A stretch of DNA of 35,721 nucleotides, taken from an uncultured delta proteobacterium. Its GTDB lineage: Bacteria > Myxococcota_A > Polyangia > Polyangiales > Polyangiaceae. The translations under genes were made by a program, and so were the position numbers. How positions within the stretch are numbered: position 1 is the stretch's first letter; each line of letters begins with the position of its first letter. The DNA lies in the NCBI GenBank assembly GCA_903892415.1, contig CAITIQ010000011.1, positions 1 to 35,721 of the forward strand, in the 5' to 3' direction. Positions 15,269-23,101 of the stretch are shown in pieces. The notes beneath the pieces are model-generated. The model did no database searches and was not told the origin of the DNA. It was given only the letters and a program-made list of their open reading frames with translations.

Positions 15269-17902
15269 CGGACCACCGGAACCCCTGCAATGAGCCTCGT
15301 ACCACCTGGGCGAGCGACGACCAGGTCTTCCACGCCGTCTCCGTCGAAGTCCCCGGCGCCGATGGCGGTGCCTCCGCCCTCGAGGACGTCGGTGACACAC
15401 GCCTCGACGAACGGGCTGCCGGTCAGCGGGTCAACCGATACCAACAGGCTGTCCTCAGCCGTCGTAACCACAATGTCCCGCTCAACGGCGCCGCTCAGCC
15501 GAATTGCCGTGGCTCCAGTTGGTGCCCCGGACACAGCCCCGTTGGCGCGCACCGAGCAATCAACACCGCTAATCACGGCTGACTGTGGCTCGGCAAAGCT
15601 ACCGACGCCGTCATTGACCAGTACGATTAGCGATTCATCTGACCAAACCAGTAGGTCCTCAATCACCTCGAGTCCCTCATGAATCCCCAGGTCGCGCTTC
15701 GCCATGCCAAACGCAGGCTCGTCCAGTGGAAGGGCTTCAAGGAGCCACTCCCCTACGCCCTCTGCGGCTCCTGGCTCCCAACGGGCGATGAGCAACTGCT
15801 GTGCACCAACCGGCAGAATCACCAGCTCGTCGAAGCCGTCAGCATCGAGATCCAATGGTAGCACGCGCAGCTCATCGCTACCTGGGTCTTCAATCAGCGT
15901 TGGACCGGTACTTACGGTGCAAATCTCCTCGCTGTCATTGGACACGGGTTGGTACGACCAGAGCTCCCACAGGTAATCCCCTTGGTCATTGATATCTTGG
16001 TAGATGGTTGCGATGTCGGCGCCGTCGCGGTCATCGAAGTGACCGACGGCCAAAGCCCGGGCCGCCCCAAGCGGAGCGCTCTCCTCGGGACATACCAGCG
16101 GCAGCTCCAGAGGCGACACGACGGTCTTGTCGGTGCTACCGCGGAATACGTAGTAGCGGTCATCCGATCGCGCAAAAATATCGTCTACGGAGTTGGGGAA
16201 CGCACCGGGATCAGGGAGCCGGCCCGCTGCGACCTGCTCGACCGAGCCGACATCTCCCAAGTCGACCGGGGCCGTAGGCAGTCCGAGCGCATCGCCATAG
16301 GAAATCGCCAGCGATTGTAAAGTAGGGTCTTCGGGCGTGGCTCGCGTCGAGACCTGGGCGAACACCAAGTCGCGAGCGCCGTCGCCATTGAAGTCACCAA
16401 AGTCCACGTTCGTTACCGGACTGACAGTGGAGAACTGGAACTTGGCGAAGCCGTCTTCGCCTCGGCGGAAGAAGGTAAAACCAGACTTAGGCGAGGTCGT
16501 CAGCACATCCCCACGTTGCAGGACGGTGGTATCCCGCACGAGCACGTAGGCGCCCGTCCAGCCGTCCAAGCCCTCCGGTAGTGCGACAGTAAAGTAGTCG
16601 GCGGTGAGCGGGTCATCTGGGCCCAGCGCATAGCCAATCAGGCACCCACCGAGCTGCAGATTGCAGCCGGAAGCGACAATACCGTCCGCGTCGACGAAGT
16701 CGCTGAGCGTGTCGAAGTCAAACTGGCCGACAGCAAAGGGGGACGACTCAACGGGCAGACCGTCGATTGTGCGCAGGAAGCGTCGAGCAGCGTTATCCGC
16801 TATTGGCACCACGTTCAGAAAAGGTACTGAGCTAAAGCCAAGTCCAGTCCGGAAGCTGAGGAACTCGGCTGGCTCTCCGCCGAGCTCGCCGGGGATGAAG
16901 AGGTCAAAGGAGTCGTCCTCGAAGTCCCAATTGAAATGACCGGTAAGTACGGGACCGGTGACACTGGCGCCAGCCGGCAGCGAGACGACCACGGGAGGCC
17001 TTACTGGGGTATCCCCAAAGTTGGGGAGAATGCTGGCTACCCCGGTCATTACATCGTATTCGAAGACGAAGGGCTCGAATAGCGTGACCGAGTTCCCACC
17101 AGGAAACGCGACGAGCAGAGCGTCCCCGGCGAAGCCGAACTCTCCTGCGCGCACCACCGTCACGAAGGGGGCTTCACCTTCGCTCCACGCAAACATGCGA
17201 ACTGGGAGCGTCGGGAAATCTTCCGCGAGCGTCTGGAGCAGGTAGAGGCCGTCGGAGCGGATGGCGAGCAGCTCGTCCCCAACCGCGTCGCTGCGTCGAT
17301 CAATGTTGGCTAAGAGCAGCTGGTCCCCCGCCTGATATCCCTCGGGCAAGGCACGAATAAACGGGTAAGGCAGCAGTGTCTTGTCTTCAGAACCTTGCAG
17401 AACCGCTACTCCCTCGCCCACCCGGACCGCCAAATCGGCGGTGCCGTCGCCATCCAAGTCTCCGAGGCCGGGGGAACTCGTCAATCGGCTCGAAGGAGAG
17501 ACTTCGGGTGTTTGGCAGGAGCCCACCCGAATCCACGTACGCGAGCGTGAGGGTGGAGTCTTGCGCGGCGAGCACGTCACTGCGCCCGTCTCCGTCAAAA
17601 TCAGCGAGCGACAGAGAATCCCCAGGCAGCGCCAGCGCTCCGCCAAAGAACTCGACGAAACCGCTCGGCTGCCGACAAAGCCCATCGATGCCGCAGCCCC
17701 AGCCCTCGGGGCATTGACGGTCTGCGTTGCACGTAAGACGGCAATTCTCGTTGCAGGTGTTCTCGCCAATGCCTGCGCCGTCGCAGTCTTCATTCTTCTC
17801 GATAACGTGATTGCCACAAACGTCGCGAGCCAGCTCAGGCAGGCTCTCACAGCCGACCAAGAAGGATAGGCTCAGCGTGACAATAAGCGGGTAGTGCCTC
17901 AT
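15265..17902 (-). CDS. FG-GAP/VCBS-repeat lipoprotein, reading frame split by a one-base shift
   Basis: The real N-terminus is at ATG 17902, overlapping the kinase stop by 4 nt. It reads as a lipoprotein signal with lipobox LVGC18. A Cys-rich segment follows (CGNHVIEKNEDCDG, CNENCRLTCNADRQCPEG), similar to the Cys-rich repeats of myxobacterial surface proteins. Several Asp-rich FG-GAP motifs come next: ADFDGDGRSDV, GDLDGDGTADLAV, GDFNGDGARDLVF, GDFDGDGVEDLVV. These suggest a calcium-binding beta-propeller on the cell surface. The frame breaks in a run of five G at 17470-17474 (C on the coding strand): reading ends sensibly at EPIDEFP and resumes in another frame at GLGDLDGDG. Removing one base joins them into about 878 residues. 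Without correction the gene is broken. Sequencing error is the favoured reading because the protein pattern is intact on both sides. Confidence 0.8.
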
Positions 17903-19267
17903 TCGAAGACCACCTCGTTAGGATTGAACGTCGCTGCAGGTTTGGGAGCGGTAGGCTTGGTTGTTGTGGTCGGTTCGGGCGAAGTCGCTGCTTGTGGCAC
18001 GGACGCGGTGGGACGAGCGGTGGTGCTCGTGGTCATCAGCGGCGCCGGGCTCGTGCGCTCTATGGAGGAGGCGGAGGCAGAGGCGGTGCTGGTCGCAGCT
18101 GGCGTCACCACGACGCTCTTCTCCGCGGTAGGCGCTGGAGAAGATTGAGCCGTAGCAGCGCCCGGTACGGCTGAGTCCGAAGCCCCCTTCGACTTACCGG
18201 CTCCCCCGATGAAGAACGCTGCTGCCGCAATCGCGACGACAGCCCCAGCTCCGACGCCTATCAGCAATAGCGGACTCGTGGAGCGGGTTGGCGCTGGGGA
18301 CCGCTCGACCTCGACCGAGGACAAGGAAGCGTTGGTGGCCGCCGGAGCAGCCGGCCCGAGCTGTGAGACGAGCTCCGTCTTGGCCGCGGCAATCCCCGCC
18401 ACGTTGGTATTGCGACCAGCGGACAGTGAGATTTCGGCGCGCTCTGGCCCGACGGCGGCTTCGAGCAGGGAGAGCGTCTCCGCCGCACTTTGCGGACGGT
18501 CTTCCGGCTTCTTGGCCAGCAGGCGCAGCACGATTTCCTCGAGCGCTTGCGGCAATCCTTGGCGATGGTCGGAGAGTTTGGGTGGAGCCTCCGCCATCTG
18601 CTTGTAGAGGAGGTCCATCGCCGAATCCCCGGTAAAGCTTCTGCCCGGTCACGAGCACGTGGATCATCGCTCCGATCGCGTACAGATCCGTGCGGTGGTC
18701 CACGTTCTTGCCCCGACATTGCTCGGGCGACATGTAATAGGGCGTGCCCATCGGCGTGCCTGTGCGCGTTTTGTGCTCGACGCTCTCGTCCCCGAGCAAC
18801 TTCGCGATGCCGAAGTCGATCAGCTTGGGCGTCACCACGCCCTCGTCATCCACACAAAGGAAGACGTTCTCCGGCTTTAGGTCGCGATGGACCAGCCCAG
18901 CCGCGTGGGCGGCAATGAGCGCTTTGAGCACTCCGCGCAAAACCGGCAGCAGCTCGTTGACCTCGAGGTGGCCGCGCTGCTCGAGCCAGCTGTCGAGGGG
19001 GCTGCCCTGCAAGAGTTCCATAACGAAGTACTGCCGACCGTCGGTAAGGGCTCCGAAGGAGAAGATATCTACGATGTTCTTGTGGCGGATCTGGTTTACG
19101 GCCCGAGCCTCGGAGATGAAGCGCGAGACGATCTGCGGATTGTCGGAGTAGGCGCGCGAAAGCAGCTTGATTGCAACGGGCTTACCAATGAGCGGGTGAA
19201 CGGCGCGATAAACCGATCCAAAGCCGCCTTCGCCGATCTTGGCTTCAATCTTGTACTCACCGACCAT
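17899..19267 (-). CDS. Ser/Thr protein kinase with C-terminal membrane anchor, frame split by a one-base shift
   Basis: The kinase begins MVGEYKIEAKIGEGGFGSVY. Lys in AIKLL, HRDLKPENV, LIDFGIAK and GTPYYMSPEQCRG are all present. In the segment after VLVTGQKLY the frame fails. The correct continuation GDSAMDLLYKQMAEAPPKL lies in another frame starting near 18630. One extra base in CCCC (18627-18630, G on the coding strand) explains it. The rejoined protein is about 455 residues: kinase (1-260), linker, one membrane helix (LLLIGVGAGAVVAIAAAAFFIGG), and a Ser/Thr/Pro-rich tail outside. The start is uncertain: ATG 19267 is used, since frames reaching 19408 would overlap the divergent mutM. The stop overlaps the FG-GAP lipoprotein start (ATGA). 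The kinase plus secreted-protein operon suggests signalling tied to surface structure. Confidence 0.82.
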
Positions 19268-19360
19268 CGCTCCGGGCACGATCTCGTTCTTGGCGTGCTC
19301 CGCGACCTTCAAGGTGGTGCGCTGTTGCAGCTGCGAGCCTCGCTGTGATTCCCTCGCGGA

Positions 19361-20416
19361 GTGCCGGAGCTTCCTGACATCGCCGTCTACGTTGAACGGA
19401 TTGAGCACCAGTTCGTCGGTCAGAACCTGCTGAAGTTGCGGCTGGCGAGTCCGTTCGTGCTGCGCACCGCCGTGCCCCCTATTTCGGACGTCCTCGAACG
19501 CCCGCTGCTTGGGATTAAGCGCCTGGGCAAGCGTTTGGTGTTTTCGTTTGGGGAGTGCGCTGGGAAAACTGGGGGCTCGCTGCTAGTCATCCACCTGATG
19601 GTAGCGGGCCGCTTCAAGCTGCTCGCGCCAGGCGGCCTGATTCCGAAGAAGTTGGGGCTGGCCGCACTCGATTTTGCGAACGGCTCACTGTTGTTGACGG
19701 AAGCGGGGACGAAGAGACGAGCTTCAATCCATTATGTGTCCGCGCTGACGTTAGACGGCAGCGATCCTCTAGCGCCGTTCAATCGCGGCGGCCTCGAGCC
19801 GCTGAGTTGCACAGCGGACGAGTTCCGACAGGTGCTGACGAGAGAGAATCACACGCTCAAACGGGCACTCACAGATCCAACGATCTTGAGTGGAATCGGG
19901 AACGGGTATTCCGATGAGATTCTCCACCTCGCGAAGTTGTCACCGCTGAAGCAAACCAACAAGCTGACCTCCGAAGAGTGGGACCAGCTGTTTACCGCGA
20001 CGCGAGCGACCTTGAATGAATGGATTGACCGTTTGCGTGATGAAGCAAAGAACGGCTTCCCCGAGAACGTGACGGCGTTTCGCAAGGAGATGAGAGTGCA
20101 CGGTAAGTACAAGCAGCCCTGCCCCACGTGTGGCTCGCTGGTGCTTCGCATCGTCTATGCGGACAATGAGACCAACTACTGCGCGGGCTGCCAAACCGGT
20201 GGCAAGCCCTTGGCCGATCGATCGATGTCGCGGTTGCTTGGTAAGGATTGGCCGAAGTCGCTCGAGGAGCTCGAGGAGCTAAGGCCTTCTCTCTTGGGCA
20301 AGCCCAACCCAGCGCGCTCGACCAAGCCTACGAAGAGCACCAAACCGGAAGCCTTGCCTGCCGCTTCCCCAGCGAGCCCCAACCCCAAGCGCAGCCGCAT
20401 CAAGGCAGAGGGCTGA
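19361..20416 (+). CDS. mutM: Formamidopyrimidine-DNA glycosylase (Fpg/MutM)
   Basis: The GTG start at 19361 is fixed by the family N-terminus MPELPDI; the Pro and Glu after Met removal are catalytic. Conserved Lys57 sits in GIKRLGKRLVF. The substrate helix two-turn-helix region contains LKRALTDPTILSGIGNGYSDE. A C-terminal zinc finger has Cys pairs CPTC and CAGC sixteen residues apart. The enzyme excises oxidised purines such as 8-oxoguanine and nicks the abasic site. The residue at the place of the usual zinc-finger Arg (pattern R-x-T-x-x-C-P-x-C-Q) is Asn (DNETNYCAGCQ), which I believe occurs in one subgroup. A basic, Pro/Lys/Ala-rich tail of about 70 residues extends beyond the usual length of about 270-280. 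The 3' end overlaps the opposing lipoprotein gene by 17 bp. Confidence 0.9.
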   Translation: MPELPDIAVYVERIEHQFVGQNLLKLRLASPFVLRTAVPPISDVLERPLLGIKRLGKRLVFSFGECAGKTGGSLLVIHLMVAGRFKLLAPGGLIPKKLGLAALDFANGSLLLTEAGTKRRASIHYVSALTLDGSDPLAPFNRGGLEPLSCTADEFRQVLTRENHTLKRALTDPTILSGIGNGYSDEILHLAKLSPLKQTNKLTSEEWDQLFTATRATLNEWIDRLRDEAKNGFPENVTAFRKEMRVHGKYKQPCPTCGSLVLRIVYADNETNYCAGCQTGGKPLADRSMSRLLGKDWPKSLEELEELRPSLLGKPNPARSTKPTKSTKPEALPAASPASPNPKRSRIKAEG

Positions 20417-21143
20417 GCGCGTCCGCCTTCACCGGGGTGCGCGCCTCATACACACCCAACACCACGAGCCCGTGGCCCTTTCGCACGCGGACGATGGCCT
20501 TTACGTCATTCGAATTTGCGGGTGCGGTTAGACAACCTGCACGACCCCCAACCACCGCCGACGGACCTTTCCACTGATCTTTGCCGAAGAGCGCGCGCTC
20601 GCCGTCTTTGTTCGCGGAAAGGAACACGTCGACCTCCATCACCGCGCCACCGGCGTGCGCAATCACGGTTCTGCACACGTCGTCAGCCAACAGCGATAGC
20701 TCGGCTCGCTCGCCTTCGAGCATCTCCCGCTGATAGAGGGCGCCAGGAAACGAATGGCCTCGTGCTTCCAAACGAGAGGTGTTGAGTAGCGCAATTGCGG
20801 TCAGAGGAAGGCCCTGCGTGCATACATCCCCTGGCCTTTCGGGTGCACAATCCGGCAATACGATCGGAGCAAGCTCAACAGGAGGGCGCTCCAAATCCGC
20901 GAGCAAAGCAGGCGCCGCTTCTTCATCCACACTCTCGAGACGGGGTTTTGCCAGGAGATCTGCCTTGGAGCGAAGAGCGGACTCTGACACAACCTTTGCG
21001 GGCTCGTAGCCACCCCAAGCTGGAGCAACGGCAGCCTCCGACGCACAGCCGGTAACGAAAGCAAGCAGCCAGCGCCCTTTGTTGGTGCTAGAGGCAAGCG
21101 CGGCAACGCGGCGGGGTCTCGTGAAGTCCAGCAACATCCTCAC
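20400..21143 (-). CDS. Putative lipoprotein of unknown function
   Basis: The 247-residue protein has RWLLAFVTGCASE near residue 24-36, a likely lipobox (VTGC), after a basic stretch. The ATG at 21143 (or 21137) is the only plausible start, and this makes it overlap head-to-head with the DHH gene by about 20 bp. The mature part has Cys pairs (DCAPERPGDVC; DDVCRTVI; AGCLTAP) and mixed alpha/beta character (GGAVMEVDVFLSANKDG; AIVRVRKGHGLVVLGVYEA). The last strand may form a small beta domain. I do not recognise the family. It is probably anchored in the outer membrane or periplasm. Confidence 0.65.
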   Translation of the reverse strand: MRMLLDFTRPRRVAALASSTNKGRWLLAFVTGCASEAAVAPAWGGYEPAKVVSESALRSKADLLAKPRLESVDEEAAPALLADLERPPVELAPIVLPDCAPERPGDVCTQGLPLTAIALLNTSRLEARGHSFPGALYQREMLEGERAELSLLADDVCRTVIAHAGGAVMEVDVFLSANKDGERALFGKDQWKGPSAVVGGRAGCLTAPANSNDVKAIVRVRKGHGLVVLGVYEARTPVKADALSPLP

Positions 21144-22104
21144 TCACGGCTATTGTCTCGACGGGCTCATCAGCGCCAGCCTTTTTACGGTTTGGCTCAA
21201 TTTGTCGGGCGATCGTTCGGAGAGGAGATACCGCACGTGCGGCTACGGTCCCAAGCTCAAGACCCTGCCGAGCGCCTGGTTCGACGCCGACACCAACGCT
21301 TTGCTCGATTTCCGCTACGCCGACCATCCAAAGCTAACGCACTACATCGACCACCACGCCACGGCCTTCCGCGATGCGGCTGAGCAGGCCAAGGCGCTCG
21401 AATCGGCAGCTCTCGGTCAGCGGGTGGTCCACTTCGACCCGTACGCCAAGAGCTGCGCGGGGCTGATCGTTCGCGCGGCACGTGACCACGGACTCGAGCT
21501 TTTGAATGCGGAGCTGATCGCGCTTGCCGACCAGGTGGATTCGGCCAGCTTTCCCAACGCTGAGGAGCCATTCTTTGCCGAGTCACCTGGCCTACGACTC
21601 GCCGACGTAGCTGAGCGTCACGCCGATACGGCCTTCGTTTCTAGGCTTTGCCCGCTGCTGATTGAACGCCCGCTCGCTGAGATAGCCACGTTGCCGGAGA
21701 TCGTCGAAAAGGCGAACGCGATCGCGCTCAACAAGACCCGCTTCCTGGCCGCAGTCAAAGCGTCGGGTCAGCTGCGAGGCGAGGTTGCGGTGGTTGACCT
21801 CACGACGGCCAAAGGTGTGACGGTGGCCGGTAAGTTTGCAACCTATCTAGCGTTCCCGCGCTGTCGCTACTCAGCGACGCTGCTGCGCACCCAAGAGCAG
21901 CTCAAGCTTGGGATTGGCCACAATCCGTTTGCGGAGATGCCGCGCCAACACGACATCGGCGCGCTGTGTCGACGTTACGGGGGAGGCGGACATCGGGCCG
22001 TGGGCGCGATCAACTTCGCCGCGCAAGACTTAGACAGCGCGCGACGCGTGCTATCCGAAGTGGCCGAGTTGCTCACTCAGGAACCAAGCCCGACCGAAGA
22101 ATGA
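21121..22104 (+). CDS. DHH/DHHA1-family phosphoesterase
   Basis: GTG 21121 gives MKSSNILTHGYCLDGLIS, placing the first metal-binding motif at the N-terminus as in the family; an upstream ATG at 21079 lengthens it without gain. The 327-residue protein has LDFRYADH, then YIDHHAT (the DHH motif), and a C-terminal DHHA1 domain ending YGGGGHRAVGAINF. The family includes nanoRNases (NrnA), cyclic-dinucleotide phosphodiesterases and RecJ. The length and single DHH-DHHA1 pair fit the NrnA/GdpP catalytic type without sensor domains. Degradation of short oligonucleotides or a nucleotide messenger is inferred. The standard motif-I D-G-D is D-G-L here. Confidence 0.85.
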   Translation: MKSSNILTHGYCLDGLISASLFTVWLNLSGDRSERRYRTCGYGPKLKTLPSAWFDADTNALLDFRYADHPKLTHYIDHHATAFRDAAEQAKALESAALGQRVVHFDPYAKSCAGLIVRAARDHGLELLNAELIALADQVDSASFPNAEEPFFAESPGLRLADVAERHADTAFVSRLCPLLIERPLAEIATLPEIVEKANAIALNKTRFLAAVKASGQLRGEVAVVDLTTAKGVTVAGKFATYLAFPRCRYSATLLRTQEQLKLGIGHNPFAEMPRQHDIGALCRRYGGGGHRAVGAINFAAQDLDSARRVLSEVAELLTQEPSPTEE

Positions 22105-22109
22105 CGTCT

Positions 22110-22133
22110 TCGGAGGGCCCGAAGGACCTCCGA
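22110..22133. terminator. Hairpin between convergent genes
   Basis: TCGGAGG (22110-22116) pairs with CCTCCGA (22127-22133) across a 10-base loop, six bases after the DHH stop and six before the opposing lipoprotein stop. An alternative stem CTTCGG/CCGAAG (22108-22113/22119-22124) is possible. No T-run is present. Confidence 0.5.
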
Positions 22134-22138
22134 TTCGA

Positions 22139-23101
22139 TCAGTCAGCGGCGGGGTCGGAGCTTGGCGGCGAATCCGGAGCATCCACTTTCGGTGGAATCT
22201 CGCCGTCGCAGGACGTGTATTGCCGCCGCATTCCGCCAGGAATGGGTTGGGTGAAGGTACCGTCGATCAAGGGCGGGTTCCACTTCGCGTCCTTGTACTC
22301 GAAAATCACGTCGTCCTCCGTCTCGGGGACGAGCAAGCGAATCGTGCGCGGCAGCTCAGCCGAACAAGCCGGGCCGCTCGGAGGGACGTCTGGTTCTAGC
22401 CCCTCCTCGTCCACGCGGGGGTTGGCGGTAACGGTCTTCTCGTGGTCTTTGATGCGCGCCTCGTACAGGCCAACCCCTGCCTGCGAGACCTTGAGGTAGG
22501 TGAGCCGAACACGCTGTTGGCTCCACTCTTTGTCGAAGTCTTCCGGGACCACGGTGAGATGAATCTCCTCAGTGGCTTGGTGTTTTGATTGGATTACGAG
22601 CTTGTAGTAGCCGTCGCTCTCCCAAGAGAGACTCGCGTCTTCTTTGTTGTGGGTGAGCACGGGAGCCTCTCCCCGCAGCAGCGATACGAGCGCGTGAGGG
22701 GGCACTGGAACCTGAGTGAAGCGTTGCAGATTGCAGGTGTCTGCGGGTCCGTAGAAGAACGTCTTCTGCTCGAGGTCAGCCAGCTTGTAGTCTTTGCCGT
22801 CGGCGGTGAGCGTGTAGATCATCGCACCGAACGGGCTCACGACGTCGAAGCGGACACTGGCCGGGTTCACGGCGAACAAGAGGACCTCCCCTTTGACCCG
22901 CCCGCGCTGCGTAACCAAGTCCACCTTCGAGGTGCCCTGGACCCCAACGACGCAAGCGAAACCTGCGTGCAGGCGATCGAGGGCGGCGTCGGCGTCGGGA
23001 AACTGAGAGCGCGGCGGAGCGCTGGTGCAGCCCGCGAGGGCAGCACCAGCAATCAGCGCAGCAACAGCCCGCCCGAAGGTGGGCCGTCGCTCAAGAGGCA
23101 C
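22139..23101 (-). CDS. LolB/DUF4292-like outer-membrane lipoprotein
   Basis: A GTG start at 23101 overlaps the upstream stop by 11 bp. The signal RAVAALIAGAALAGC has lipobox LAGC. The mature protein, about 295 residues, opens with a LolA/LolB-like half-barrel pattern: GTSKVDLVTQRGRVKGEVLLF by position, then VRFDVVSPFGAMIYTL, DYKLADLEQKTFFYG and CNLQRFTQ. This resembles DUF4292/LolB-type carriers, which hold lipid or lipoprotein acyl chains. A second, less typical part follows, with a Pro/Asp-rich end (DAPDSPPSSDPAAD). The gene is coupled to the HARE-HTH gene. It is larger than E. coli LolB (about 185 mature residues), so function transfer is cautious. Confidence 0.7.
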   Translation of the reverse strand: MPLERRPTFGRAVAALIAGAALAGCTSAPPRSQFPDADAALDRLHAGFACVVGVQGTSKVDLVTQRGRVKGEVLLFAVNPASVRFDVVSPFGAMIYTLTADGKDYKLADLEQKTFFYGPADTCNLQRFTQVPVPPHALVSLLRGEAPVLTHNKEDASLSWESDGYYKLVIQSKHQATEEIHLTVVPEDFDKEWSQQRVRLTYLKVSQAGVGLYEARIKDHEKTVTANPRVDEEGLEPDVPPSGPACSAELPRTIRLLVPETEDDVIFEYKDAKWNPPLIDGTFTQPIPGGMRRQYTSCDGEIPPKVDAPDSPPSSDPAAD

